From the NCBI GenBank assembly GCA_019115485.1, contig DXDM01000060.1:1-42739 (forward strand): DNA of 42,739 nt, read 5' to 3'. The notes beneath the pieces are model-generated. The model did not search any database. It was not told where the DNA came from and worked only from the letters and a program-made list of their open reading frames with translations. Positions 8,288-17,376 of the stretch are shown here, piece after piece (position 1 is the first letter of the stretch; each line of letters opens with the position of its first letter). Both the position numbers and the translations under genes were made by a program. Origin of the DNA: Candidatus Barnesiella excrementavium (GTDB lineage Bacteria; Bacteroidota; Bacteroidia; Bacteroidales; Barnesiellaceae).

Positions 8288-8596
8288 TTCGTCCCGTATG
8301 GCTTGGAGCCGCTCCACCACCTGTTGGGTGCGGGTCACACTCTCCCGTTTGTTTTTGAGTATCTGTTTGGCGCCTTCGATTTTGAGTTTGCGCTCTTTGA
8401 GCAGGTAGTGAATGAGTTTGATCTCTTCGATGTCTTTCTGTGAATAGTAGCGGGTACCCTTGGGCGACCGTTTGGGCTTGATGGTCTTGAACTCCGACTC
8501 CCAGTAACGCAGCAGCGACTGGTTCACGCCGAGCATATCGGACACCTCGCCGATGGTATAGTAGAGCTTTTGTCTTTCGGGTTCTGTCTCTTTCAT
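8258..8596 (-). CDS. MerR-family transcriptional regulator
   Basis: A small DNA-binding regulator of about 112 residues. The MerR winged-helix segment is clear: LYYTIGEVSDMLGVNQSLLRYWESEF, then RYYSQKDIEEIKLIHYLL and a C-terminal helix that could dimerise. No effector domain or metal-binding cysteines are present. The ATG at 8596 lies just after the M23 gene; a GTG at 8626 would overlap that gene and add an unusual N-terminus. It is probably co-transcribed with the M23 gene (16 nt gap). The 3' end overlaps the convergent VanZ-like gene by 30 nt. Confidence 0.88.
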   Translation of the reverse strand: MKETEPERQKLYYTIGEVSDMLGVNQSLLRYWESEFKTIKPKRSPKGTRYYSQKDIEEIKLIHYLLKERKLKIEGAKQILKNKRESVTRTQQVVERLQAIRDELAEIIDDME

Positions 8597-8612
8597 GCGA
8601 TTCCGTATTTGG

Positions 8613-9584
8613 TTAGTCCATGACACGTCCTTGATTCTCGGCCAGTTGAATCATGCGGTCGTAGTCTTCGGGCGACAAGTCGAAGAAATAGTAGTTAATG
8701 GGGTTCTCGGGTTTGCCCTTGTAAAGTACCTCGTAGTGCAGGTGCGGGCCGGTCGATTTTCCGGTGTTGCCCACCTCGGCAATCTCCTCTCCGCGAATCA
8801 CCTCCTGACCCTTGCGCACCAGAATCTTGTTCAGGTGGGCATAGCGGGTTTTGTAATCATAGCCGTGGTCGATAACGACGGTGTTGCCATAGCCCTGTTG
8901 CCAGCCGGTTTCAACCACACGGCCGTTGCCCGTGGCATAGACGGGGGTACCGATGTTGGCGGCAAAGTCCATGCCCTCGTGAAACTTGGTGGTTTTGTAT
9001 ACCGGGTCCACGCGGTAACCGTAACCCGAGGCGGTACGCTTCAAGTCCTTGTTGGCCACCGGCTGTATGGCGGGCAGGTGCTTGATACGCTCCTCCTGTC
9101 CCTGGGCCAGCTTCACGAGCTCGTTCATCGAGTTGCACTGCACATACACCTGCCGGGTGAGGTTGTCGACCTTTTGCGAGGTCGATACCACCAGTTGGGC
9201 GTCGCTCATTTTCAGCAGGTCGGCATATCGGCTGGGGTTATAGATGCCGTTATCGCGCACCTCGGCATTCACCGGTTCGGCTTGCAGCACCACCCGGTAC
9301 ATGTTGTCGTCGCGCTGTTGCAGGTCGCTCATGACGGCCAGGGCGGCGTCGACCCGTTTGGAGAGCAGTTTGTATTGGGTTTTCATCTGTTCGTTTTCCA
9401 GTTTCAGAATCTCCTCTTTGGGGGAGCCCAGCCAAAAGTAGAAACCGGCCACGAGCGCAATACTGATGAGCCCTCCGATGAGCAGGTGCCGCAACACAAC
9501 GGCGATGCGCTGGCGGAGGGAGGGGTATACCCGTTCGTAGGTCAGTGTCTTGGGATTGTATATGTAGAAAACTTTTTTGCTCAT
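8613..9584 (-). CDS. M23-family (LytM) peptidoglycan endopeptidase, membrane-anchored
   Basis: A 323-residue zinc metallopeptidase of the periplasm, likely cutting or regulating cutting of peptidoglycan cross-links. It has a cytoplasmic N-terminus, one membrane helix (about residues 32-50) and a coiled-coil segment (KEEILKLENEQMKTQYKLL onward). The C-terminal LytM domain has both zinc motifs: HEGMD (HxxxD) and HLHYE (HxH). The ATG at 9584 gives MSKKVFYIYNP, typical of Bacteroidetes relatives; upstream in-frame codons look non-coding. Intact motifs suggest an active enzyme. Confidence 0.92.
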   Translation of the reverse strand: MSKKVFYIYNPKTLTYERVYPSLRQRIAVVLRHLLIGGLISIALVAGFYFWLGSPKEEILKLENEQMKTQYKLLSKRVDAALAVMSDLQQRDDNMYRVVLQAEPVNAEVRDNGIYNPSRYADLLKMSDAQLVVSTSQKVDNLTRQVYVQCNSMNELVKLAQGQEERIKHLPAIQPVANKDLKRTASGYGYRVDPVYKTTKFHEGMDFAANIGTPVYATGNGRVVETGWQQGYGNTVVIDHGYDYKTRYAHLNKILVRKGQEVIRGEEIAEVGNTGKSTGPHLHYEVLYKGKPENPINYYFFDLSPEDYDRMIQLAENQGRVMD

Positions 9585-9695
9585 TGATATATCGAACAGC
9601 CCTTTCCTGTGTGTATATGTCGGGAAAATGCTCAAAAAAAGATGTTATTGAACATTTTTTTGTCTGCACATGGGCACAAAAATAATAATTTGAGC

Positions 9696-9703
9696 TATTT
9701 TTG
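9696..9703 (+). promoter_or_regulatory. Promoter -7 box for alaS
   Basis: TATTTTTG fits TAnnTTTG. The -33 position holds only TGGG (9671-9674). The implied leader is about 90 nt. Confidence 0.5.
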
Positions 9704-9799
9704 CAAATTGTTTTTGGTAATATTAATATACCATGTCGGCGATTTCTGTTTCGATAACGGAGCGGCTGCGCCACAGGAACTTAATTTAATTCAATTGTT

Positions 9800-12418
9800 A
9801 TGCTTACAGCAAAAGAGATTCGTGAATCTTTTAAGGATTTTTTCAGGGAACGGGGTCACCAGATTGTACCTTCGGCTCCCATGGTCATTAAGGACGACCC
9901 TACATTGATGTTTACCAATGCGGGCATGAACCAGTTTAAGGATATTATCCTGGGCAATGTCCCTGCCAAGTACAAGAGAGTCGCGGATTCACAGAAATGC
10001 CTGCGTGTGAGCGGGAAGCACAACGATTTGGAAGAGGTAGGTCTCGACACCTATCACCACACGATGTTTGAGATGCTGGGCAACTGGTCGTTTGGCGACT
10101 ATTTCAAGAAAGAGGCCATCAACTGGGCCTGGGAATATCTGGTCGATGTGTTGAAAATCGACCCCGACCGTCTCTATGCCACCGTATTCGAAGGCTACGC
10201 TCCCGAAGGGCTCGAACGCGACAACGAGGCAGCCTCTTACTGGGAAGCTCATCTGCCCAAGGAGCACATCATCAACGGTAACCGCCACGACAATTTCTGG
10301 GAAATGGGCGATACGGGTCCTTGCGGTCCCTGCTCCGAAATCCATATCGACCTGCGTAGCGATGCCGAGCGTGCCGAAGTCGATGGCCTTACCCTGGTCA
10401 ACCAGAGCCACCCGCAAGTAATTGAGATATGGAACCTCGTGTTCATGCAATACAACCGCAAGGCCGACGGTTCGCTCGAACCGCTGCCTGCCCGGGTAAT
10501 CGATACCGGTATGGGCTTTGAACGCCTCTGTATGGCGTTGCAGGGCAAGACTTCGAACTACGATACCGACGTGTTCCAGCCTATCATCAAGGAGATTGGC
10601 CGCCTGTGCGGCAAGACCTACGGCGATGACCCCAAGGTCGATGTGGCCATGCGTGTGATTGCCGACCATATCCGCACGATTGCCTTCTCGATTACCGACG
10701 GTCAGTTGCCGTCGAATGCCAAAGCCGGTTATGTAATCCGTCGTATCCTGCGCCGGGCCGTGCGTTACGGGTATACCTTCCTCGGACAGAAGCAGGCTTT
10801 CCTCTACAAGTTGCTCGATGTGCTTATCGAGACAATGGGCGATGCCTATCCCGAATTGAAAGAGCAGAAGGTGCTCATCGGCAAGGTAATCAAGGAGGAG
10901 GAAGATGCTTTCCTGCGCACTCTCGAAACCGGTATCAAACTGCTCGACAAGGTGATGGCCGAGGCTCAGGCTGCCGGCAAGAACGAGATAAGCGGCCTTG
11001 ATGCCTTTACCCTTTATGATACCTATGGATTCCCGCTCGACCTGACCGAACTCATTCTCAAAGAGAAGGGGCTGGGAGTCGACCTCGCCGGATTCGATGC
11101 GCAGATGCAACAGCAGAAGGAGCGTGCCCGCAACGCCGCTGCCGTGGAGACGGGCGACTGGGTGGTGCTGCGCGAGGGCGAACCCGAATTTGTGGGTTAT
11201 GACGAGTTGGAGTGCGACTGTCACATCTTGCGTTACCGCAAGGTGAAACAAAAATCGCGCGAATATTATCAAATCGTACTTGACCGCACCCCGTTCTACG
11301 CCGAGATGGGTGGCCAGGTAGGCGATACGGGTAAACTGATTTCGGCCAACGAGACGGTCGAGATTCTGCAAACCAAACGGGAGAACAACCTGAGTATTCA
11401 TATCGCCGAGCAGATGCCCGAGGAGGTAACGGCTCAGTTCCATGCCGTTATCGACAAGGAGGCCCGTCAGGCCACGGCCTGCAACCACTCGGCTACCCAC
11501 TTGCTGCACGAGGCTTTGCGCGAGGTGCTGGGTACGCATGTCGAGCAAAAAGGTTCGTATGTGTCGCCCCAGTCGTTGCGTTTCGACTTCTCGCACTTCA
11601 AGAAGGTGACCGACGAGGAGTTGCGTCGGGTCGAGATGCTGGCCAACCGCAAGGTACGTGAGGCTATTCCGCTGGACGAGCGTCGCAACGTGCCTATTGC
11701 CGAGGCTAAGGCGATGGGCGCCATGGCCCTTTTTGGTGAGAAATATGGTGAAGAGGTGCGGGTAATCCGCTTCGGCTCGTCGGTTGAGTTGTGTGGCGGT
11801 ACCCACGTGGCCAATACCGGTAACATCGGTATGATTAAGATTGTATCCGAGAGCTCGATTGCCGCCGGTATCCGTCGTATCGAGGCCATCACCGGAGCCC
11901 GTGTCGAGGAGACGATGAACTCGTTGCAGGACTCGCTCAAAGAGATTGCTACGCTCTTCAATAATGCTCCCAATCTGATGCAGGCCATTCACAAGGCTAT
12001 CGACGAGAATACCGAGTTGCGCAAGCAGGCTGAGGAGTATGTAAAAGAGAAGATGGTTTCGATGAAAGACCGCATGATCAAGACGGCCGAGAATGTCGAG
12101 GGGTTGAAGCTGATTCGCTTCGTAGGCCCCATGCCGGCCGATATGGTAAAGGGCATTGCCTTCCTGTTGCGCAACGAGGTGACCGAAGGGCTGGCTTTCG
12201 TGGCTGCAACCAAAGACAACGATAAACCGTTGCTCACGGTCATGTTCAGCAACGACGTCGTAGCCGACGGCAAGAATGCCTCGGCCATTGTGCGCGAAGC
12301 TGCCAAACTGATTCAGGGTGGCGGTGGCGGACAGCCCTATTTCGCCCAGGCTGGCGGTAAGAATGCCGAGCACCTGTCCGATGCCTTGGAAAAGATGGTT
12401 TCGTTGGTTGTGGGATAA
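9800..12418 (+). CDS. alaS: Alanyl-tRNA synthetase
   Basis: Charges tRNA-Ala and edits mischarged Ser/Gly. The 872 residues cover the full family length. The class II catalytic core begins with [14 protein letters not shown] and contains [10 protein letters not shown] and [13 protein letters not shown]. The editing domain has [11 protein letters not shown] and [13 protein letters not shown], with the metal-binding His/Cys residues present. The C-Ala end has the glycine-rich [15 protein letters not shown]. It is monocistronic with its own terminator. Confidence 0.98.
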   Translation: MLTAKEIRESFKDFFRERGHQIVPSAPMVIKDDPTLMFTNAGMNQFKDIILGNVPAKYKRVADSQKCLRVSGKHNDLEEVGLDTYHHTMFEMLGNWSFGDYFKKEAINWAWEYLVDVLKIDPDRLYATVFEGYAPEGLERDNEAASYWEAHLPKEHIINGNRHDNFWEMGDTGPCGPCSEIHIDLRSDAERAEVDGLTLVNQSHPQVIEIWNLVFMQYNRKADGSLEPLPARVIDTGMGFERLCMALQGKTSNYDTDVFQPIIKEIGRLCGKTYGDDPKVDVAMRVIADHIRTIAFSITDGQLPSNAKAGYVIRRILRRAVRYGYTFLGQKQAFLYKLLDVLIETMGDAYPELKEQKVLIGKVIKEEEDAFLRTLETGIKLLDKVMAEAQAAGKNEISGLDAFTLYDTYGFPLDLTELILKEKGLGVDLAGFDAQMQQQKERARNAAAVETGDWVVLREGEPEFVGYDELECDCHILRYRKVKQKSREYYQIVLDRTPFYAEMGGQVGDTGKLISANETVEILQTKRENNLSIHIAEQMPEEVTAQFHAVIDKEARQATACNHSATHLLHEALREVLGTHVEQKGSYVSPQSLRFDFSHFKKVTDEELRRVEMLANRKVREAIPLDERRNVPIAEAKAMGAMALFGEKYGEEVRVIRFGSSVELCGGTHVANTGNIGMIKIVSESSIAAGIRRIEAITGARVEETMNSLQDSLKEIATLFNNAPNLMQAIHKAIDENTELRKQAEEYVKEKMVSMKDRMIKTAENVEGLKLIRFVGPMPADMVKGIAFLLRNEVTEGLAFVAATKDNDKPLLTVMFSNDVVADGKNASAIVREAAKLIQGGGGGQPYFAQAGGKNAEHLSDALEKMVSLVVG

Positions 12419-12446
12419 CACTCTTCCGCAAACCTGACAATGATAT

Positions 12447-12483
12447 AAAGCGCTCCTGTTCCGTCGAACGGGAGCGCTTTTTT
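12447..12483 (+). terminator. Rho-independent terminator of alaS
   Basis: A 14-bp stem (12447-12460 with 12467-12480, one G-U pair), a 6-nt loop (ccgtcg) and a run of six Ts overlapping the stem end, 30 nt after the stop. Confidence 0.9.
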
Positions 12484-12555
12484 GTTGGGATACGTCTTCG
12501 GGAATTTTCGGGTTTGGTTGTAGGTGGAGAATGGGGGCTACCGGAACGGCTCCGT

Positions 12556-12598
12556 AAAAAAACGAGCGGCTTCCACGGGAAAGTGGAAGCCGCTCGTT
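12556..12598 (-). terminator. Rho-independent terminator of the DJ-1/PfpI gene
   Basis: A perfect 16-bp stem (12561-12576 with 12583-12598) and a 6-nt loop. On the minus strand a run of seven Ts follows. It lies about 20 nt after the stop of the DJ-1 gene. Confidence 0.9.
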
Positions 12599-12618
12599 TA
12601 TGCGTTTTATTTCTGCGG

Positions 12619-13164
12619 TTACAGCAGCATGGCCGCTCTCACCTCCTTGGCCTTCTCTTCTCCGGCAATTTGGGAGATGATGGCCGTGGCGAAGGGGATA
12701 GCCGCCGCCGGGCCCTTACCCGTTGTGATGTTGCGGTCTACGGTCACGAGTTCGCCGGTGATGGTAGCGCCTGTGAGGAATTGCTCGAATCCGGGATAGC
12801 AGGTAGCCTTGTAACCGTTGAGCAGCCCGGCCTGGCCCAAAACCGAAGGAGCTGCACAGATGGCTGCGATGTGCTTGTTGGCGGCAGCGTGGCGTTGCAG
12901 CAGCGACACGAGGGGTTTGCATTCGCCCAAGTGTTTGGTACCGGGCATTCCGCCGGGCAGGACCAGCCATTCTACATCGTCGGCCGACAGCTCTACCCAG
13001 GTGCAGTCGGCGGTTATGGTTACTCCGTGAGAGCTCTCGACTTGAAGGTTGCGCGAGATGGAAACCGTGGTGATGTCGATACCGGCACGCCGCAACATGT
13101 CTACGACCGTGAGGGCTTCCAATTCTTCAAATCCTGTAGCGAGAAATAGATAAACAGTTTTCAT
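12619..13164 (-). CDS. DJ-1/PfpI family protein (YajL/ThiJ-like)
   Basis: A 181-residue cytoplasmic protein of the DJ-1 superfamily, associated with oxidative-stress protection and claimed glyoxalase/deglycase activity. The reactive cysteine sits at the nucleophile elbow in AAICAAPSVLG (Cys103). The conserved glutamate lies in GFEELEA (residues 11-17). LVLPGGMPG precedes the active site as in the family. It has its own terminator and a 145-nt upstream gap shared with the OmpA gene's terminator, so it is probably transcribed alone. Confidence 0.93.
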   Translation of the reverse strand: MKTVYLFLATGFEELEALTVVDMLRRAGIDITTVSISRNLQVESSHGVTITADCTWVELSADDVEWLVLPGGMPGTKHLGECKPLVSLLQRHAAANKHIAAICAAPSVLGQAGLLNGYKATCYPGFEQFLTGATITGELVTVDRNITTGKGPAAAIPFATAIISQIAGEEKAKEVRAAMLL

Positions 13165-13251
13165 TATTCCGATTTTTTTATTGTCAATAAATTAGTAGGA
13201 GCTCATGACAAAATCTCCGGCACACAGTATGCAACACGTCCGGTCGAAATC

Positions 13252-13290
13252 GTTTGAAACAGGCCGGAAGCACAGTCGCTGTCCGGCCTG
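13252..13290 (-). terminator. Likely terminator of the OmpA-like gene
   Basis: A perfect 9-bp stem (13260-13268 with 13282-13290), whose inner part can pair further. On the minus strand it is followed by a weak T-containing tail. It starts about 20 nt after the stop codon. Confidence 0.6.
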
Positions 13291-13309
13291 AGTGATGAGC
13301 TTATGGCGC

Positions 13310-14023
13310 TTAAAGCGTTCCGGCCTCGGCCTGTTGGATCATCTGCTGGCTGGCATAGAGATAAACCTCTACGCGGCGATTTTCCTGACGGCCGGCCTCA
13401 GTCGAATTGTCGGCTACGGGATTGGCTTCGCCCATACCCTCGACCGTCTTGATTTGGGTCGACGATACGCCGCAGCCCAACAGATAGCTGGCTACGCTTT
13501 GAGCACGTTCCTGCGACAGGTTCAGATTCTTTTGGTAGCTTTGCTCGGCAGTCGAGTTTTTCCACCCCTGATTGTCGGTGTATCCATAGATGGCGACGTC
13601 CATGTCGCGGTTCTGGTTGAGCACGTTGTTGGCAAATTTGCTCAGAGCTGCTTTGGCCGAAGCACTGAGTGTAGAACTGCTCGTCGAGAAGAGGATCCCC
13701 GAGTCGAAGGTCACCTTCACGGCTTGCAGACCGTTGTTGTCGGTTACCTGCTCTACCTGTGCGCCTTCGACCTGTTTGGCCTCCTCGGCAGCTTTATCCA
13801 TTTTCTTGCCGATGAGAGCTCCGGCGGTTGTACCTACGGCAGCACCTACGGCAGCACCGATGGCAGCGCCTTTCCCTTTTCCGAAGATGGCACCCAATCC
13901 GGCACCTACGGCAGCACCGCTACCGCCACCGATGAGGGCACCTTTACCGGTGTTTGACATGTTACAGCTTGTCAGTAGCATACCGGCTACCAAGATACAA
14001 GACAGGACTTTCATGCATTTCAT
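13310..14023 (-). CDS. OmpA-family outer-membrane lipoprotein with glycine zipper
   Basis: A 237-residue envelope protein that probably links the outer membrane to peptidoglycan. It has a lipoprotein signal ending in LLTSC (lipid-modified Cys about residue 20). A glycine-zipper segment with repeated GA/AVG follows (about 27-72, GALIGGGSGAAVGAGLGAI). The C-terminal OmpA-like domain has YGYTDNQG, LSQERAQSVASYLL and AGRQENRRVEVYL, the residues that contact peptidoglycan. There is an internal second Met three codons in. Confidence 0.93.
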   Translation of the reverse strand: MKCMKVLSCILVAGMLLTSCNMSNTGKGALIGGGSGAAVGAGLGAIFGKGKGAAIGAAVGAAVGTTAGALIGKKMDKAAEEAKQVEGAQVEQVTDNNGLQAVKVTFDSGILFSTSSSTLSASAKAALSKFANNVLNQNRDMDVAIYGYTDNQGWKNSTAEQSYQKNLNLSQERAQSVASYLLGCGVSSTQIKTVEGMGEANPVADNSTEAGRQENRRVEVYLYASQQMIQQAEAGTL

Positions 14024-14050
14024 ATCATCTGGGTTTTAGAATTTGCTTTA

Positions 14051-14058
14051 CAAAAGTA
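14051..14058 (-). promoter_or_regulatory. Promoter -7 box of the OmpA-like gene
   Basis: TACTTTTG on the minus strand, 27 nt upstream of the ATG, fits TAnnTTTG. No -33 TTTG is visible. Confidence 0.55.
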
Positions 14059-14337
14059 CGAAAAAAATCGATACGGTATTTGCTAATATTTATAATAAAT
14101 GAGTGGGAAAATTGTTTGCTCCTGGCGGAGTTTCGGAAAAATATTTATCATTGCCCGGCCAGGGGGTGATAAGAGATCTCTCTGTTTGAAGCCGAAAAGA
14201 CTGAATGTGTGATAATAACCGGGGGAGGACGAAGAACGTTTTTTACTCGTCGCCCGGCAAGTGTGATGATGCAAAAGCGGCGGTGAGCCGCCCATGAGAC
14301 TGAAATATATAGCATTTTTAGGTATTTATTTTTTTTA
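14059..14337. other. Non-coding interval with several hairpins
   Basis: About 280 nt between divergent genes with no convincing ORF or clean promoter. Three foldable segments are visible. The first is 14145-14172 (ttatca/tgataa closing, inner ccc/ggg). The second is 14219-14257 (ccggg/cccgg and gacga/tcgtc around a T-rich loop). The third is 14279-14292 (ggcgg/ccgcc). They may belong to a structured 5' leader of the following operon or to a small RNA. No known RNA family is recognised. Confidence 0.35.
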
Positions 14338-14352
14338 ATGTTGAAAGAACGA

Positions 14353-14829
14353 ATGAGAAAGAAAAGATTTCCCTGTATGGTAGTTCTTGCCTGTGGTTTG
14401 TGGCTGGCCGTGTCGGCTCAGAACCCGGGTTACCGGTGGTACATGAATACCGATACGGGTGTGAGTGTAGCCATGGACGAGGTCGATTATCTGTTGCGGA
14501 GCGACGGTTCGGCCGAGTTTTCAATAGTCGTTAAACAAGGCAACCCCGTGGTGGGTGTGCATCGGGTGACATTCGACAAGAAACAGGCCACCGGTATCGA
14601 GACGGAGGCTGTCGAGCAGGTGCGGCTCTACCCCAATCCGGTACAGGAGATGCTTCGTATGAGCGGACTGAGTGCGGGGAGTGTGGTGGAAATTGTGGCG
14701 CTCGACGGACGTGTGGTCAAGCGTGTCGAGGCGTCGGGCAGCGATTTGTCGATACCGGTAGCCGATTTGTCGTCGGGAAGCTATCTGCTCCGAACGGCAA
14801 ACACCACGCTTAAATTCATAAAACGATAA
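14353..14829 (+). CDS. Small secreted protein with T9SS type A sorting domain
   Basis: A 158-residue exported protein with a signal peptide (basic start MRKKRF, hydrophobic core, cleavage near SAQ at about residue 22). A short middle region follows (WYMNTDTGVSVAMDEVDYLL). The last ~70 residues form a type IX secretion C-terminal domain: LYPNPVQEMLRM, then VEIVALDGRVVKR, LSSGSYLLR and the basic end FIKR. The protein would cross the outer membrane by T9SS and be anchored or released. It has almost no cargo besides the sorting domain. An ATG at 14338 is an alternative start, but 14353 has gaaag spaced properly upstream. Only 22 nt separate it from the next gene, so the two are probably an operon. 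Confidence 0.82.
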   Translation: MRKKRFPCMVVLACGLWLAVSAQNPGYRWYMNTDTGVSVAMDEVDYLLRSDGSAEFSIVVKQGNPVVGVHRVTFDKKQATGIETEAVEQVRLYPNPVQEMLRMSGLSAGSVVEIVALDGRVVKRVEASGSDLSIPVADLSSGSYLLRTANTTLKFIKR

Positions 14830-14851
14830 CCTTTACAAACCCAAAAATCTG

Positions 14852-16060
14852 ATGAAAAAGTTTTTATTATCCATATTGTGTGCATTGACAATCGTCGCCG
14901 TGCGGGCTCAGTTTGTCGTAGAGAAACAAGACGGAACCCCGGTGGCGGTCGAAGGTGATTTGCATTTTGCCAAAGATGCTGCGGGCGAGAACTGGTCGGT
15001 GGGCGAAACCTATGACCCCGATTTGGATTTGAGTTTGATCGGTAGCATCGAGGCTAAAAGCGAGTCGACCGACCCTTTTGCCGGCAAGACCTGTTGGGTG
15101 TATGGCGTGAAGGCTCCCGATTTCCCGGGGAAAGAGAATGTGAAGAGCTACGCACCGGCGGTAGACCACTTCCCGGCCGGGGAGTGGCTGCGCTACGATT
15201 ATGAGAGCATAGGGGTCGACTTTGAGAAACAGCAACTCACCTGGTGCGATACGTGCGGCTGGTACGACTGCAACAAGACTTATGAGTATGACAAAGCTCC
15301 CGACGGCAGTATGTGTTGGGCCGCTTCGGCTTCCAATTTGCTGCACTGGTGGCTTGTGCAGAACAAGAAATATGTCGAGCGGTACGATGAGCTCTATGGG
15401 CAGCCCTACGACTTTGCCCGTCCGTCGGAGGTCTATAAGGCTCCTAATCCGGGCGACTATGCCAGCAACAAGAGTGAAATATTCAACTTCTTTATTTCCA
15501 GCTTCCAAGACCGGTCGGGGTGGGAAGGTGGCGGAGTCAACTGGTTTATCAGCGGTAACTCGACCAATATTTCGGCTCCCTTCCGCGACCCCAATATGGA
15601 AAATACTTTCCACGGCTTCTTCTCCGAAGTATTTTCTCCGAACGATGTGATTATCGAGGATAGCCGCAACATGTCCAAGGAGAATTTCAATGCGATGATA
15701 AAACGGGCTTTTACCGAGAACAAGGCGATAGGTTTTACAGCCTATAAATTTGTTTCGGGTGGCGAGAGTCTGCACGCCATGACCATTTGGGGCGCCGAGT
15801 TCGACGAGGAGGGGTATGTGTCGCATATCTATTATTGCGACAACAACCTGGTGGATCAAGATGCCAACGGGGCCGCTATTATTCGACTCGGTATTACCTA
15901 TGATGAGAATCCGGCAATTCCTTCCATGGGCGACGTGGCGTATACCATTCAATTGCCTAAACCTTTTGGCGGGTCGCGGAGAACGTCCCTTATCACGGCG
16001 CTCGTTCTGGTCGACTTGCGTCAGGATATATGGAAAAAGGCGTTGGGTGAGGTGGAATAG
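14852..16060 (+). CDS. Secreted IdeS/Mac-like cysteine protease (peptidase family C66)
   Basis: A 402-residue protein with a signal peptide (residues 1-19, cleavage after RA). From about residue 80 it matches the streptococcal IgG-cleaving protease IdeS in order: WVYGVKAPDF, GWYDCNKTY, MCWAASASNLLHWW, IFNFF, VNWFISG, LHAMTIWGAEFD, YYCDNN and QDIW. The papain-like catalytic set aligns: Cys155, His308 and Asp330, plus Lys142 equal to the IdeS oxyanion-hole Lys84. Asn332 stands where IdeS has its second Asp (286). About 60 residues lie between the signal and the domain, and about 20 extra residues precede the GWYD motif. There is no T9SS domain, so it is predicted to reach the periplasm unless carried further. 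The fold and protease call come from remembered IdeS sequence; the substrate is unknown and IgG cleavage is not implied. Confidence 0.85.
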   Translation: MKKFLLSILCALTIVAVRAQFVVEKQDGTPVAVEGDLHFAKDAAGENWSVGETYDPDLDLSLIGSIEAKSESTDPFAGKTCWVYGVKAPDFPGKENVKSYAPAVDHFPAGEWLRYDYESIGVDFEKQQLTWCDTCGWYDCNKTYEYDKAPDGSMCWAASASNLLHWWLVQNKKYVERYDELYGQPYDFARPSEVYKAPNPGDYASNKSEIFNFFISSFQDRSGWEGGGVNWFISGNSTNISAPFRDPNMENTFHGFFSEVFSPNDVIIEDSRNMSKENFNAMIKRAFTENKAIGFTAYKFVSGGESLHAMTIWGAEFDEEGYVSHIYYCDNNLVDQDANGAAIIRLGITYDENPAIPSMGDVAYTIQLPKPFGGSRRTSLITALVLVDLRQDIWKKALGEVE

Positions 16061-16099
16061 GTTCAAACCGCCTGTTTACCCGGACCCGAACTTACGAAT

Positions 16100-16144
16100 A
16101 CGACGGGGACTCCTTGCTGGAAAGGAGTCCCCGTCGTTTCTTTA
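16100..16144 (+). terminator. Rho-independent terminator of the IdeS-like operon
   Basis: A perfect 16-bp stem (16100-16115 with 16122-16137), a 6-nt loop and a T-rich tail. It lies 40 nt after the stop. Confidence 0.88.
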
Positions 16145-16245
16145 AGGCGTGCAATTTTTTTCTCGTTTCGGGCTTGAACGGGTAGATAAACGATAGCTCG
16201 ACTCGACTAATCGGGTCAAATGGTTACCAATTCAAGATTTTCTTC

Positions 16246-16253
16246 TATCTTTG
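16246..16253 (+). promoter_or_regulatory. Promoter -7 box of the aroC operon
   Basis: TATCTTTG fits TAnnTTTG exactly. The -33 position holds TGGT (16221-16224), a poor match. The implied leader is about 29 nt. Confidence 0.6.
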
Positions 16254-16288
16254 TGTAGTATATATGTCTACCCAATAGAAACGGCACG

Positions 16289-17362
16289 ATGAATACGATA
16301 GGCAATCTTTTTACCCTCACCTCGTTTGGCGAGTCGCACGGCCCGGCCATCGGGGGGGTGGTCGACGGTATGCCCGCGGGGATACCCGTCGACATGGAGT
16401 TTATACAGCAGGAGCTTGACCGGCGCCGGCCGGGACAGTCGTCGATAGTGACTCCCCGCAAGGAGAGCGACCGGGTGGAGTTCCTCTCGGGCGTCTTCGA
16501 GGGGAAGACGACCGGTACACCCATCGGCTTCGTGGTGTGGAATGAGAATCAACACTCTTCCGACTACGACAACCTGCGCGACCTTTACCGCCCCTCGCAT
16601 GCCGATTATACCTACCAGCGCAAATATGGTTGCCGTGACCATCGGGGCGGGGGCCGCTCGTCGGCCCGCGAGACGATAGCCCGCTGTGTGGCCGGGGCGT
16701 TGGCCAAACTGGTGCTCCGCCACCTGGGTATCGAGGTGTGGGCCTATACCTCGCAGGTGGGTGAGCTTTCGTTACCCGGCGATTACCGCAGTTACGACCG
16801 GGCCGAAATCGAGAAGAATGCCGTGCGCTGTCCCGATGCCGAGATGGCCCGCCAGATGGAGGCTTGTATCGCTCGGGTGAAGGCCGAGGGCGATACCGTG
16901 GGTGGAGTCATTACCGGGGTCATCAGCGGGGTACCCGCAGGATTGGGCGAGCCGGTGTTCAACAAACTGCACGCCGCCCTGGGCAGTGCCATGCTCGGTA
17001 TTAACGCCGTCAAGGGGTTTGAGTATGGCATGGGCTTTGCCGGAGCCCGGTGCCGGGGTTCGCAGGTAAACGATGTATTCGAGTCGCACGACGGGCGCAT
17101 CATGACCCGCACCAACTACTCGGGCGGGATACAGGGAGGCATCTCCAACGGCGAGGATATCTATTTCAGGGTAGCCTTCAAGCCGGTGGCTACCTTGCTG
17201 CGCGACATCGAGACGGTCGATACCAAGGGTAATCCCGTCGTGTTGACGGCCAAGGGGCGTCACGATCCCTGCGTGCTGCCACGCGCCGTGCCTGTGGTCG
17301 AAGCCATGGCGGCGATGGTGATACTCGACTATTATCTGCTGGCACAGAGTCATAAACTATAA
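16289..17362 (+). CDS. aroC: Chorismate synthase
   Basis: Last step of the shikimate pathway: converts EPSP to chorismate using reduced FMN. Family signatures are present in order: [18 protein letters not shown] (residues 14-31), [30 protein letters not shown] (~103-132) and the C-terminal [10 protein letters not shown], with [18 protein letters not shown]. 357 residues, normal length. It is first of a likely three-gene operon with the dipeptidase (14 nt gap) and the radical SAM gene. Confidence 0.98.
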   Translation: MNTIGNLFTLTSFGESHGPAIGGVVDGMPAGIPVDMEFIQQELDRRRPGQSSIVTPRKESDRVEFLSGVFEGKTTGTPIGFVVWNENQHSSDYDNLRDLYRPSHADYTYQRKYGCRDHRGGGRSSARETIARCVAGALAKLVLRHLGIEVWAYTSQVGELSLPGDYRSYDRAEIEKNAVRCPDAEMARQMEACIARVKAEGDTVGGVITGVISGVPAGLGEPVFNKLHAALGSAMLGINAVKGFEYGMGFAGARCRGSQVNDVFESHDGRIMTRTNYSGGIQGGISNGEDIYFRVAFKPVATLLRDIETVDTKGNPVVLTAKGRHDPCVLPRAVPVVEAMAAMVILDYYLLAQSHKL

Positions 17363-17376
17363 AAAACATACGATAT

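Noticed and set aside
8597-8626. GTG start for the MerR gene
   Set aside because: Would begin inside the end of the M23 gene and add an odd N-terminus; ATG at 8596 fits.
9989-12421. 810-codon open frame antisense to alaS
   Set aside because: Mirror of the alaS codon pattern; no recognisable protein features.
14852-16060. IdeS-like protein as a T9SS substrate
   Set aside because: The C-terminus aligns with the end of IdeS and lacks the sorting-domain motifs seen in the neighbouring genes.
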